Source: Pomphorhynchus laevis (taxonomy: Eukaryota; Acanthocephala; Palaeacanthocephala; Echinorhynchida; Pomphorhynchidae). Taken from it: DNA of 64,000 bases. The notes beneath the pieces were generated by a model. The model was given only the letters and a program-made list of their open reading frames with translations. It did no database searches and was not told where the DNA came from. The position numbers and the translations under genes are program-made. Positions 46,200 through 58,036 of this stretch are shown one piece after another (the stretch's first letter is position 1; each line of letters begins with the position of its first letter). Location: NCBI GenBank assembly GCA_012934845.2, contig WNNJ02003119.1, positions 110,340 through 174,339 on the forward strand. The letters run 5' to 3'.

Positions 46200-47390
46200 T
46201 TGATTAACTTGATATATACTATACTGTATATAAATACTATACTTATTAACTTGATTAGCGGATCCTTATACAGTTCAGTCAACACATGTACAACGTTTGA
46301 CGAAACAGTCCAAACATTGAAGTCACTCTTCGTTAAGCCGCGCAATATCATTTACAACTGTCACTTACTTTCAACGAGCAAGCAGAATGCGGATCAAACA
46401 GTCGATCAGTTTTTCCAAGGTCTTATGAACACGAGTAAAGATTGTGAATTTACTGCAGTCTCTGGGGACGAACATATGTCTGAGCATGTTCTTGATTCGT
46501 TCATTCGTGGTTTACGCTCCCTAACGATAAGACAACGTATTCTCGAACGCACAACTCTAACTTTACGGGAATCGTTTGATATTGCGTGTAGTCTAGAACA
46601 AGCCGAATTGCAAGCTGGAAGCTATCAATGTTCAAGTAATTACGATATTTATACATCTGTATCTGTTTGTCAATGCAAAAATTACGAAACCAACGAAAAT
46701 AATAATGATGAGATTACACTCGCAGCAGTACACCAAGTATGTTTTTTGTGGTGGCAGGAGACATTCACGAAATATCTGTCCAGCTCGTACTGTAAAATGT
46801 CAAAAATGTGGTAAATTAGGCCATTTTGCTAAGGTCTGTAGATCTAGCTCACAGACTAACTCAGATCACGTAAATCAGATCGATGTGGCGTCTATCTCGT
46901 GTCAGCTACTATCTAAAACACTAAACCGAATGACCGTGGATATCCAGATCAACGGTGTTATTTTGTGTGCTCTAATCGACACTGAGAGCGCTGCGAATTT
47001 CATTTATGTATCATCGGTAGATAATTGTAAGTTAAACACACATCCATGTGATGAAACAGTCTATCTAGCTTAGAAGACTAGACAATGTAAAATATCACAC
47101 TTATGCTCAGCAACAATATCGTACAACGGAACTGTCATAAGTGACGTAGAGATGTATGTCATGAATGGCTTATGTGCAGAAGTCATTCTCGGTTATCCAT
47201 TCTTGTCTGGTTTTAAGATGTTGAGGATATCGTTTAATGGTTCAGAAAATGCATTATGCCTACATACCTATGTAAACCACACTTTTCAATTACCATGTCC
47301 TAAATTATTCCATCGACTGAAGCCCGAATGTTTCCCACAACAAACCAAATCGCGACGGCGAACTCCGGAACAATATCTATAATATTTTTA
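46200..47390 (+). mobile_element. LTR-retrotransposon relic, Gypsy-like gag and protease region
   Basis: The plus strand holds a capsid-type gag region (about 46270-46620), a CCHC zinc-knuckle region (about 46740-46850) and an aspartic-protease-like stretch (about 46930-47320; IDTESAANFI, then EVILGYPFL). RT, integrase and LTRs are absent. It is a broken fossil with a few interruptions. It resembles the gag relic at 35.6-36.7 kb in organisation but is not the same copy. Confidence 0.65.
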
Positions 47391-47399
47391 TAATATCCC

Positions 47400-49150
47400 A
47401 TAAACATACACCTACTACTAAACCTGCCATTACCTGTGTTGAGGAGTGCACCAAAGGAGATACAGGGAAGGGGCCCTTATGGCCAGAGGAAGCCACCCCC
47501 CTACAAGGAAACTGAGAACTCTTCGTTAAAATTAAAGCACCCTAAAAGAAGCGTTATAATCAACACTATCAATATAAACCCTACATCACCTACACGATTG
47601 CTCCTCATAGTGACCAGTGCCCTACCCCAAGAAGATCGAGTACCATAATACCCAATTTAGACAAACCTGACTACTCCCAATAACTCTTACCGTACAAACC
47701 CTGAATACACTTACTGAGCTCTAGTTAAAACTAATATACCAACCACAAACAACCCTACAAATGCCAGAAGGGAGTTATACTCTACTTCACCCACTATATA
47801 CGCCATTGTAAATACCAACACCATTGTAAAAAAACCATCACCACTACAACTATTGGTCTAACATTTCTTCCATAACAAAACTCAAATATTAAATGTTGAA
47901 CTCCCAAGCTCACCTTAATCAACCCCCTTAATACCCCCTTTACCATCAACCCTCTAAGCCCAACCCCAATAACTACTAAGCCCATAGTAGCCAACAAAAG
48001 ACCCGCGACTACTCTTAAACCTACTACTTTGGGCGCTTTATTATTAATCACAATAAGGGGCCGTCCAGCTAGGCACAATTACAATATAACATCCCTACCT
48101 ACGAGATATAAAACTTAGCATTAAGAACCCAACCTCTAACCTAAACACTTTATACCTTAACACAAACTTTACGGCTTCCCATTGAACCAGCCAGATTCAC
48201 ACCCAAATACAAACTACATAGGCAGCTAATCACCATATAAATTATAACTGCTATCACCAAGGGGTTAGGCCTAACCTACTATTAACTCCGATACCCTTCT
48301 ACAAATTTCAGGTGTGTCAATATCAACTATCACTATCATAGTAGGCCAAAATTACTATCACCTCCGCTACCCTACTACCCCTCTTAGGTGTGTCGTTATT
48401 AAGTATCACCAGGAAAGCTAGAACCAGTATATACCCAAAAAATATGTAAAGACCCCGACTATCGCAACTACCCCTATTAAAACTACCCACCAGGTATGAA
48501 ACACTGATGACGGGGTAAGAACTTATACTCAACCCCCACCACCAAACAGTATCCCCACCTTTCCTAATACAACCCTCACGACGAAAAAAACCTTAAAATA
48601 AACCCATCTCCAGCTGAATAAGCAACCCCTACTCTAGCATTAAAGCTAGGGGGATCAACTTATGTAACCCTAAAGCCAAGCCAATTCCAATTCTCTTATC
48701 GAGTCTCATAAGACCCGATACACCAAGGGTGTAAAGGTAAACAAACCTATCTTAATAAAAACCCCAACCAAAGCCAGCCACATAGTTCGCCCAAAAAACC
48801 CTTACCGCAACTTATGAGTCTACAGCCTGAACTAAAATGTATTTAAATCTTATACCACCTCGTCTATTAGCCATCAAGCTTAAATAGATTACCACCATTA
48901 GCCCAACTGCAAAGCAACTCACACTCGATACACTCTTAAACACAAAATCTCTACACCCAAAGAAATGGCATATAAGCCGGCAAAAGCTGCCACCATAAAG
49001 AAACCTTACACTTAAGTAAACCCAAGGGATTAGTAGTCCTTACTCATCACTTTACAGGGAATTAACTAGGAGGTAACAACCTCATTTGCCACTTATATTA
49101 TAACAGCGCACTCTAGTGATCCGTAATCGCATCCTTGCTATTCAATACCA
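47400..49150 (-). pseudogene. Nuclear mitochondrial insertion (nad2-nad5 region)
   Basis: This block differs sharply in composition from its surroundings: the minus strand is very G+T rich. Read with TGA as Trp it encodes nad5 signatures: YYGTRSSWGRALVTM, SNRVGDVGFILIVL (about 47560-47650) and KSSQFP followed by VSPLVHSST and VMAGLV (about 47410-47500). Upstream on the same strand, about 48800-48870, GISFKYILVQAVDS, and nearby FIKIGLFTFTP, fit nad2. Frames are disrupted, so it is a decayed nuclear copy. Gene order nad2 then nad5 on one strand and strong GT bias describe the host mitochondrial genome at insertion time. I could not identify tRNAs securely. Confidence 0.65.
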
Positions 49151-49154
49151 TATC

Positions 49155-50405
49155 TCACAATATCAATGGACATTGCCTCTTTAAACTAACCATTGCTTTC
49201 CAGATCATCCTAATTTTATTCACCAGGAATTTTACTTGCTGTTATTGCTTGCTTTCTCACAGGATCCTTGAAGGATACATTTTTATAATTTTATAACTGA
49301 TTGTGTTAAACTGTGCTCCAGGAGCTAATAAGCTTCAGTTTAATAATTGTAAATGTTGCCAAAACCGGAGTTCGATTACAAGTAGAGAAGACTTCTTTAT
49401 CACTCCTAGACGAGCTGATGATAGCAGGCAGCACTCATCAGTAGGGTGAACTACCATCAGTCGTTTCGGCTGCTTTGTGATATATTAAGAAACATCTCCG
49501 AGAATTTCCTTACGTTGTAGTAAGGGCATTGCTTCTTTAAACTAACCACGTGCTTTCCTGATCATCCTAATTTTATTCAGCAAGAATTTTACTTGCTGTC
49601 GTTGCTTGCTTTCTCACAGGATCCTTTAAAGGATACATTTTTATAATTTTAAATTCGATTGTGTTAATCTGTGCTCCTGTAGCTAATAAGTTTCAGTTTT
49701 ATAATTACAAATGTTGCCAAACATTTGCAATTAATGTTTTGGTTAATTGCAAATGGTTAATGCTTTGATTACAATTAGAGCAGACTTCCTTATCACTCCT
49801 AGACGAATTGATGGTAGCCGGCAGCACTCATCAGTAGGGTGAACCACCATCAGTCGTTTCGGCTGCCTTTTGATATATTAAGAAGGCATCTTCGAGAATT
49901 TGCTTACGTGGTAGCATGGGCTTTGCCTCTTTAAACTAACCATGTGCTTTCCGGATCATACTAATTTTATTCAGCAGGAATTTTACTTGCTTTCGTCGCT
50001 TGCTTTCTCACTGGATCCTTCGAAGGATACATTTTTATAATTTTAAATCAGATTGTATTAAACTGTGCTCCGTGAGCTAATAAGCTTCAGTTTTATAATT
50101 GTAAATGTTGCCAAAAACCGGAGTTCGATTACAAGTAGAGCAGACTTCCTAATCATTCCTAGACGAGCTGATGGTAGCCGGCAGCACTCATCAGTAGGGT
50201 GAACTACCATCAGTCGTTTCGGCTGCCTTGTGATATATTAAGAAGGCATCTCCGAGAATTCGCTTACGTGGTAGCATGGACATTGCTCTTTAAACTAGCC
50301 ATGTGCTTTCTGGATCATACTAATTTTGTTCAGCAGAAATTTTACTTGCTCTCGTTGCTTGCTTTCTCACTGGATCCTTTAAAGGATACATTTTTATAAT
50401 TTTAA
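49155..50405 (-). repeat. Third 360-bp-family array (about 3.4 units, minus orientation)
   Basis: The unit appears in reverse complement: AGACGAGCTGATG, GGCAGCACTCATCAGTAGGG, CATCAGTCGTTTCGGCTGC at about 49390-49480, 49800-49870 and 50160-50230. One unit carries the same AACATTTGCAATTAATG insertion seen in the 27.1-kb array. The hammerhead core words are conserved in all units. The array starts in mid-unit against the mitochondrial insertion and ends where the CR1-like LINE begins. Confidence 0.8.
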
Positions 50406-50533
50406 GAAGAACCTAAATTTGAAGAACCTAAAAAACCTATACTAGAAGAACCTACATAATCTATATTGAAATCTACACAAGAGACTTTACTCTGATAAAG
50501 TCTGAATATTAAATCTCAATATACATTCATATA

Positions 50534-51679
50534 ATGGTCAAACAGAGGAAGACTACAAAGCGAGGTGATGCTGCCAAGTTCGTGGATTATCAGGTTCGGT
50601 GTTCAAGTGAAGATTGTCATGTGTGGACAAGTGTTTCAGTTCCCGGGGAAAAGAAAACAGCTATGTCTAATGCATCTTTCTACTGCGGGTACTGCTGCAC
50701 ATCTTTGATAAATGATTTGAAGACGGAATCTACCCCCTTGGTTGTCGGTCAGTCGAGTTGTAATTCTCTTGGACCCATATCAGCTTCACCAATTCCAAAA
50801 AGCATAAGTTCCGGTCAAAGTAGGGAGGTTCTTTTTTCCAAATCTAGTAAGAATGTTGAAAATTCTAGTCATAGTGATGGAAGCTATTCTAACTATATAT
50901 ATCCCTCCTCAAGTCTTAACTCTATATATCCCTCCTCAAGTCTTGCAAATAATCCAATGAATATAGATTTAACTGTAGAGGGTGATACTGTAGCCATGGA
51001 TGTTCCAGCGCATTTACCTGATGTCACTAATGATGAATATACATATTGTCAGGTTTTGAATCATAGTCATATGTCTGATAATGGGACTGTCAAAAAGAAG
51101 GAACAAGTGTCAACAATAAGTCAACATACACCATCCGTAGTGTCACGTGACGTTCTCGAATTGCAAATTGGTAATAATAGGAAACACACCGCTGATCGAT
51201 ATAGATATGTTATCCTCGCCAATGTAAAAGAATCTTTATTTGAGAACGCGCAAGTACGTCCTAACGAGGATGTCCAGAGTGTGAGATTTATATTGACGCT
51301 GGCACTTGGTTCTTGCAATGTGGATATTGTCAAACGTGTTAAACTCGTTGCATTATTTCGACTGGGTAAGCGTGATACACTTAGTAATAGGCCGCGTTTA
51401 CTCAAGGCCGTATTTAGAGAGCAGTCGCATGCTGAGTTAATTCTTCGGAATTCATATCGTTTAAAAGGATCCCATGTTAGTCTCTTAAAAGATCTTGACG
51501 CTCTTCAAAGGGAGAAATTGTCTCAAGCTAAGAAAGAACTTGCATCTCGTGTTGCACTTGGTGAGAGCAATCTATGTGTGCAAAATTTTCAAGTAGTGAG
51601 GCGACGCATTCGAATCAGTTGGTCCCCACTAGATGTATCGCCTCTCGTGAATGTGGAGGGTTTTGGCAAGGTCTTATAG
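50534..51679 (+). CDS. CR1-like LINE ORF1 protein
   Basis: The 381-aa frame has an N-terminal Cys finger (CSSEDCHVW at residues 20-28, FYCGYC at about 49-54) and a C-terminal domain with VALFRLGKRDT, NRPRLLKAVF, YRLKGSHVSLLKDLDALQ and LCVQNFQVV. Two adjacent copies of IYPSSSL (residues about 119-135) are a local duplication. Same architecture as the ORF1 at 44.2-45.4 kb. It overlaps the start of ORF2, as in that element. Confidence 0.75.
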   Translation: MVKQRKTTKRGDAAKFVDYQVRCSSEDCHVWTSVSVPGEKKTAMSNASFYCGYCCTSLINDLKTESTPLVVGQSSCNSLGPISASPIPKSISSGQSREVLFSKSSKNVENSSHSDGSYSNYIYPSSSLNSIYPSSSLANNPMNIDLTVEGDTVAMDVPAHLPDVTNDEYTYCQVLNHSHMSDNGTVKKKEQVSTISQHTPSVVSRDVLELQIGNNRKHTADRYRYVILANVKESLFENAQVRPNEDVQSVRFILTLALGSCNVDIVKRVKLVALFRLGKRDTLSNRPRLLKAVFREQSHAELILRNSYRLKGSHVSLLKDLDALQREKLSQAKKELASRVALGESNLCVQNFQVVRRRIRISWSPLDVSPLVNVEGFGKVL

Positions 51680-54562
51680 CATATAAGTGCCTAGCTGATT
51701 TGGGATCTGAAGTGTGTCAGATTGCTAGAGATGATATTACTACTCGCACTGGTGTGAATAAAAGTTATAGTATATTTTATTGTAATGTTCGGAGCTTGTT
51801 ACATAAAGTCGATGAGCAAGTTTAGGATCGAGTCTGTTCATCCAATTATAGTTGGTATTACAGAATCTTGGCTTAATTGTGATGTATCCGATGCTGAGGT
51901 ATCCATCCCAGGCTATTCTTTGTTCCGTAGTGATCGGATAGGAGGTAAGGGTGGCGGTGTAGCTCTCTTTATGAGAGACAAACTTAAGGTGCGTGTTTTG
52001 AGTGAGTCGTCTATTGATAGAGTTGAGAGTTTGTGGTGTCAGGTGAAGTTCGATAACAGCTCACCCATCATACTGGGTCTTGTGTATCGTGCTCCTAAGG
52101 CAACATCTAAGAAACTCCTTGAAGAGATAGAGTTGTATACGCGAGGAGATTGTGATACTGTGATAATTGGGGATCTGAATATGCCAGATGTTGAATGGAC
52201 TTCGAATACGGTTCTTCCTACTTGTGATAGCGAATCTTGTGACCTTATGGAGTGTTTTACTTATTGTGGTCTTGCTCAATTTGTTGATGTACATACTCGC
52301 TTTTCAAGTTGTAGTTCTTCCCTTCTTGATCTTTGCCTATCGACAAACAGTCAATTAATCAGTAGTATTCAATATGATTCTCCTGTTGGTTTGTCTGATC
52401 ACTGTGTAGTTAAAGTTTTGCTAAATATACAAATGAGGGTGTTTCACCATGCTCGGTACAAACGTCAGATTAATGTCTTTCGGGCGAACTATGATGTTAT
52501 TACATCAAAGCTGCATAGAGTAAGTTGGCCTGATCCGGCTGTTGTCGGAGTTGACGAGGCATGGGATCATTTTCGCGTGACGCTTTATTCTCTAATGGTA
52601 AAATTCTCACCTTTGAAGTCTAAGACTATTCGGAAAAGCGCTCGTTGGTTTGATACTGAGCTGGCTACTGCGATGAAGGCTCGTGACTTCAGTTTCAAAT
52701 GCTTTAAGGGTGGGTTTTGTGAATATGGTGTTTATAAACAGGCGAGAAATTTCTTCAATTCTTTAAAACAACATAAGCGCTGTTTATTTAATAATGATTT
52801 AGCTCATAGTTGTAGACATGATCCCAAAGCTCTCTTTCTATATGTGAATAGTAGTAGGAACGCTAATAAAACAATTGGCCAATATTTTGATAGCGTTTAT
52901 TGAAGACGACCTTGCTGAGATGTTCTCAAGGCATTTTTACTTGGACGGAGTGACTACAAACGAGTATTCTGAACCAATCCAGAACCGTGAGATGATAAGA
53001 GGTGCTAGTGTTTCAAATCCTATTTTAGACATTGCTAATTTGATAACTCCTGAGAAAGTTTTAGCTGAACTGCATCGTCTGAAAGAGACAAACTCCAAAG
53101 ATGTTGATTGTTACCTTCGATATATCTTCGTCGAATAACAGGCTTAATATATACACCACTTTGTACCATATTTCGACAATCTATTATTGATACGACTCTT
53201 CCAAAAGAGTGGAAACAATCGATCATTCACCCCATCTTCAAAAAGTGTGATAGATCTTCAGTAGACAATTACAGACCACTAAGTATTACTTGCTTATGTT
53301 GTAGAATGTAAAAGCTAATTATACACAGTTATATTGTCAAGTTTTATGGTGAAAATAATGTAATAACTTCTGAGCAACATGGATTCCGTAAGGGCTATTC
53401 GACAGTTATCAATCTGCTCGCAGCCCATCTTAATTGGTCAGCTAATAAAGCCGTATCCATGGCTACTGACATCATATTCTTCGATTTTTCTAAGACATTT
53501 GACAGATTAGACCATATATTCCTCCTAAATAAAATAGAGAAAAGTGACATTCCATTTTTGCTTGTTAGATGGATTGAATCGTTTTTAAGCAATCGTAGTT
53601 ATTGTGTGCATGTAGATAATTTTTACTCTTCTTCGCGGCCATGTAATATAGGGGTGCCTCAAGGTTCAGTATTGGGTCCATTGTTATTTAGTGTCTACAT
53701 CAACGATCTCCCGGAATTTATTGATTCTCTGATGCTTTTATGTGCAGACGATTTAAAAATCTGGCGGGCAATTCATTCACCCAGTAATATAGTTATACTG
53801 CAACGGGATATCGATGAAGTCGAAAATTGGGCTCTGCTCAATAGGTTGATTGTCAATATATCAAAATGCAAACATTTACGTGTTTGTGGCGGAAATGCTC
53901 AATCTTCAGCTAATTATAGCTTTCAAAACAGTGATATAGAACGAGTGAACAAATATAAGGACTTGGGAGTGTGGATAAACAGTGACTTGAGTACCGTCAC
54001 ACATACTGAACATGCTTGTTCAAATGCGTTGGGGATAATCGGTCAACTTCGACGCACTTTCATTACACTCAATCAATTTGCCCTACGTCCGCTAATCTTT
54101 GCTCATGTGTTGAGCCGTCTTCTATATGCTGCGCCGTGTGTGTATCCCTAAAATTCAAAAGAACATATTAGTTCAGAGAGGGTACTTCATAGAGCTACCA
54201 AGCTAGCACCGCAACTGAAATTTTTGTCGTACCCTGATCGATTAAAAGCACTTAGACTTGAGACTGTCACGTGGACCCGCCGGTACATCGATATGAGTAT
54301 GGTCTGGCAAATTCTTAATGAATCGGATCATCCACTTCGAGATTGCCTTCATTTGCGCTCATCCAATATCCTTCGAGGCCATGGTTTAACCCTGCGACGT
54401 GAAAGGATAAGAAAATCACGAGCTGTCCAATTTGATCGGCGAGTTGTATCTCTGTGGAATAGGCTTGGAGAGTCAACAGTGTGCAGTAGCGATATCAACG
54501 AATTCAAAAAGAAATTACTGATGGAGGATGCCATGCGGAAAGCTGCTTCTCCGTATTTGTGA
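51574..54562 (+). pseudogene. CR1-like LINE ORF2, broken
   Basis: Endonuclease motifs ITESWL, GGKGGGVALFMRD, VYRAPK, IIGDLNMPD and LSDHCVV are in 51785-52903. RT pieces follow: VDNYRPLSITCLC (about 53260), FFDFSKTFDRLDH, GVPQGSVLGPLLF and LLCADDLKIW (53459-54151). The C-terminal tail VVSLWNRLGE is near 54440. At least four frame breaks or stops separate these pieces, so no full protein can be made. The RT box reads CADD where FADD or YADD is usual. Confidence 0.8.
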
Positions 54563-54664
54563 TACTTTTATTATATTTTCTTTTTTTTGCAGTGAACCAG
54601 CCAATTAAGCCATGCTTTTGTGTGCTGTTGAAACATTTATAATAAATTTATTTGTTTAACTTAT

Positions 54665-54955
54665 TTTTATTAAATTAGAATAAACTCCTGCAATCATATC
54701 CAGGAAAATACAAAAAGGTTTTCAAACATAATGGCAACAAGTTTTGATTATATTTGAAAAACTGTTTACAATTTACTGAATATGATGGAAAGATTTCTCA
54801 AAATATTGTGACCTTTCTGGAATAAAGCGTTTTAACTCACTTCTTTTTTTTCTAAATTTGTAAAATTTAAATAATTTTTAAATAAAGCATTATTATATAA
54901 AAGCATATAATAATATATTGTATTATTGATACGACATAATACGTATATAAAATCA
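54665..54955. other. AT-rich DNA, no gene seen
   Basis: Low-complexity A/T sequence without motif. Confidence 0.4.
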
Positions 54956-54959
54956 AATT

Positions 54960-55225
54960 CACAAATCGTTTTGTTGTCTCAGGCTCGTGTGGTGCCGAGT
55001 CGTAGCCGCGAAATTCGCATAGGCCGGGATCGTCCATGCATTCCCTTATGGAAGCAGTGTTTCCTCGCGGAATTGCGGCGCTTATCCTTTGCATAAAAAA
55101 GACGGTGCACGTGCATCACCGGAAACCCTCGCAAGACGGCTCCCGAGTTCTCGCAGAAAATCAAGATAATCAGGACCCATGGTCCCCATAGTCTCTGTAA
55201 AAAATTGATTTAAATGAAACACATT
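54960..55225 (-). other. GC-rich coding-like patch, identity uncertain
   Basis: This block has host-exon-like composition in AT-rich surroundings. The minus strand reads ETMGTMGPDYLDFLRELGSR, then LARVSGDARAPSFL, preceded by TTTTTTACAG, which looks like a splice acceptor (about 55198). A second frame continues with RISAAIPRGNTASI. The pattern resembles the C-terminus of some retroelement polyproteins, so I treat it as probable transposon debris rather than a host exon. Confidence 0.35.
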
Positions 55226-55454
55226 AGGCAATGATTTTATTCTCCCAAGTAAGAACTCAAAACAGAGGAAAACGAAACCAGTTATATATAAGCGACGTAT
55301 CATTCAACAGTCACAAAATGAACAATCAATGGCGGCGTCAACACCACTATACAAATCAGCAACAAAAGGAATCATATCGCATCGCTCTCGGCAGCATCAA
55401 AACATTGCAAATAATGCAGCTTTGTTGGTTGATAGACACACGCCCCTGTGATGA

Positions 55455-57150
55455 TCACATCATCACATAGTCTCTCAAATACAGCGGCACATTCCTCTTT
55501 CTTTGAACACGAGGGATAATTTCAGATTGAGTATCTGAACGTATGTCATCATCAGCATCAGCTAAACTATGTGGTTCATTGTAGTTATTCGCGTTCGAAA
55601 TTGACATGCTAGAATGATTTTTACAATCTGTTGCCTTCCGAACATCAGCTATGTGTCGTGGAATGCCAGCAACTTCGACGGACAACCCATCACCTGCTCC
55701 AGTGACCGCTTGCATGGGCCATTCTGTGAAGCAACGCGGTCCAGGCGGCCGAACATGCACTGCATCTCCAGACGAGAAGTCATGTACTACCGTATTAGAT
55801 TCGTGTTGTTTATCGGACACAGTAAGTCGAAATTCGTATAAATAAATTTGATTTGCTGGGGAGCTAGGTGAAACTTTCAAGTCTGTTGGTGATACAATAT
55901 GCCAATAAACAGCTTCTTCGATCCTAATGGATGCTCGACTTGCAGTGAGCTTAACATGCCGATGTAATCTCTCAACAATTTCATTCCCTTTGGGACGATA
56001 TGCACATATATACCGAATATCTACTCCGAATTTCTTACACACTTTTGTGAACATTTATGATCTAAATGTCAAGGCGTTATCCACGAGCAATTCGACAGGA
56101 GGACCACGTTCGAAAAATATATCCTCTATGGCTTTTGCTGCGAATTCGCTCGATTCGTTCGACAATTGCTTCCAAACGGAGAAGTGACTCGGTCCACAAT
56201 CGATTAAGCTCATATAAGGTCGGTTGTCGTAATGCGTTATGTCCAATGCAAGTCTGGTCCAGTTCTCAAGGACTTCGAGGTGACCCGTTTCCCAGCATAT
56301 CGAACTTAGATCTTTTCTAAGGTAACGATCGCATAATTTAATTATTTCAACCGCTTCTGATCTCCGGAATTTGTGGTCAGGAAAAACTCGATTCGCCAAA
56401 TACAATGTTCGTTCGACACCCTGATGATGATTCTCGTGATGTGTTCTTAGTGTTCGCAGTCTTTCATCACATGAAGCAAAACAACATGCAGTCGAATTCA
56501 TCCAGACTTTTGGAATTATAGATAGGACATCAGCTTTATTCTGTGCTGATTCTATTTTTTCTATTATCGCATCAATTTCGTACTCTTCGAGTATTTGATG
56601 CAAAAGGCTAACTCGTCTTCGAACTAATGCTTGGCCTAATCTACGAGTTGATATTGGCTTATCACGCATTATGGCACACGCTATCCAGGCACGAACCAAG
56701 AGGAATTAGTAAGTATTTTGATTTTGCAAAATTTATTGCTGACGGCAATATTAACACCCTTTATGACCGCTTCTAATTCTGCTGAATTAATGTGTGTATC
56801 GTCATCCATTTTGTGTAACCATGATGCATCCTCTATCACATTTCCATTGAGTTCGACAACGGCTCCCACAGCGACGCTACTCGCATCGTACCAAATGTTG
56901 ACTGGATTCGATGTCTCTTCGATTCTCCATTTACCTTGAACTGGATCATGTTCGTGAAGTTTTACTGTGAGATTTTCTATTAACTTCATAACGTTTTCTG
57001 GAATCAGATCATCCCATCCTATGTCATTGCACAATCGCTTTAAATAGCTACACGATAGTCTAAGCCATTCGCAAACAGGAAAGTGACCAATCACCTTCCA
57101 CAGAATGAGAAGAGTTGACGCTTTGTTGTTAGATATATTAAGAGATATAC
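55455..57150 (-). mobile_element. LTR-retrotransposon relic, pol region (RNase H and integrase)
   Basis: On the minus strand an RNase H-like region (about 56720-56960; NIWYDASSVAVGAVVE, then INSAELEAVIKG) is followed by an integrase zinc-binding and core region (about 56070-56470; RTHHENHHQGVERTLYLANR, then SLIDCGPSHF and DNALTF) and an integrase C-terminal part (about 55640-56000; YRPKGNEIVERLHRHVK). The family is Gypsy-like by this order. No LTRs were found. It is a broken fossil with a few interruptions and long readable stretches. Confidence 0.7.
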
Positions 57151-57870
57151 CCATTGCGGTTCCCATCTTCTCGATCATCTCGATATCCCGCATCACCGAG
57201 TCCACAGTACCGTCGATTGAGCAATTGTCTAAATTCCACATGTTTAAAATAGATGAACAATGAATAGCCATAGGATTCACAGTCAAGCTTAATAAGAGTG
57301 GACCCAGTGGATCTCCTTGATGAACGCCCTCAACCGAATCTACAAAGTCGTCTCCAAATAAATGTAAGATCGGATGGCCTTAACATGCGTAAACGAACTG
57401 GAACAATGCAGGGATTTTCTCGCAAACATTTTTAAAAATTAAATTAAATAATTAAATTTAAATAATTTAAATTTTTCTCTTTCAATAAATTTAAAAGAGA
57501 AAAACTGACTTTAATAACTTTCGATTTAACTTTCGATTATGTAATTTTAGATTCCAATATAATATAGGTATAGTTTTATTATCTAGTTCAACCTTTTATT
57601 AACGAATAGCTATTGGATTCACAGTCAAGCTTAATAAGAGTAAACCCAGCAGATATCCTTGCTGCACGCCCTCAAACGAATCTGCAAAGTCGTCTCCGAA
57701 GAAAATAAGGATCGGATGGCCTCAGTATGCGTAAACGAACTGGAACAATGCAGGGATTTTCTCGCAAACGTTTTAAATAATTAAATTATTAAATCAAATA
57801 ATTATATTTAAATTATTTAAAATTTTCTCTTTCAAAATATTTAAAAGAGAAAAACTGACTTTAATAACTT
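57150..57870 (-). mobile_element. LINE RT fragment with tandem duplication
   Basis: The minus strand encodes GHPILHLFGDDFVDSVEGVH, then QGDPLGPLLLSLTVNP (about 57270-57380) and TVDSVMRDIEMIEKMGTAMG (about 57160-57225), typical of a non-LTR RT lineage with GVHQGDPLGPLLF and DDGT boxes. About 270 bp of it (57265-57540) is repeated at about 57600-57870 with many substitutions. The gap between the copies (57537-57597) holds a short Naiad fragment. It abuts the LTR relic directly. Confidence 0.6.
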
Positions 57871-57910
57871 TCGATAGTAAAAAATATAAACATATTTAAA
57901 AACTAAATAC

Positions 57911-58036
57911 CTTTTAGACGATGCACCAATGCCAAGACGATCAAATTTCTCCGTTAATGCTTCGTTCGATGTAGTGGCTTCTTCGTCGTATGCAATTGTA
58001 TCAATTGCCTTGATTGAAATTTTGTTTTTATCGTCG
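57911..58036 (-). CDS. Host exon, ArfGAP2/3-like gene, downstream exon
   Basis: The 126-bp exon is flanked by acceptor TATGTTGTATAG (ending 58037) and donor AAAAG|GTATTTAG (57910). It starts with the third base of a codon and reads SDDKNKISIKAIDTIAYDEE, then ATTSNEALTEKFDRLGIGAS and SKR. It continues in phase from the exon at 63010-63167, which ends with two codon bases (AG), forming AGC. The E(K/R)xxRLG(I/M)G pattern about 90 residues after GLGAxxV fits the middle of ArfGAP2/3, a coat-regulating GTPase activator for Arf1 at the Golgi. The catalytic zinc finger lies outside the window. The family call is an inference. Confidence 0.5.

Larger units (their letters stand above)
50406..54665 (+). 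mobile_element. CR1-like LINE, second family, ORF1 open and ORF2 broken
   Basis: The 5' UTR (about 50406-50533) contains an AGAAGAACCTA repeat. ORF1 (50534-51679) is open. ORF2 spans about 51574-54562 in several frames, with changes near 51.8, 52.9, 53.1, 53.3 and 54.15 kb. The 3' UTR ends about 54660 with ATAATAAATTTATTTG. The organisation is like the minus-strand LINE at 41.2-45.4 kb, but the protein sequences are well diverged. Confidence 0.8.
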
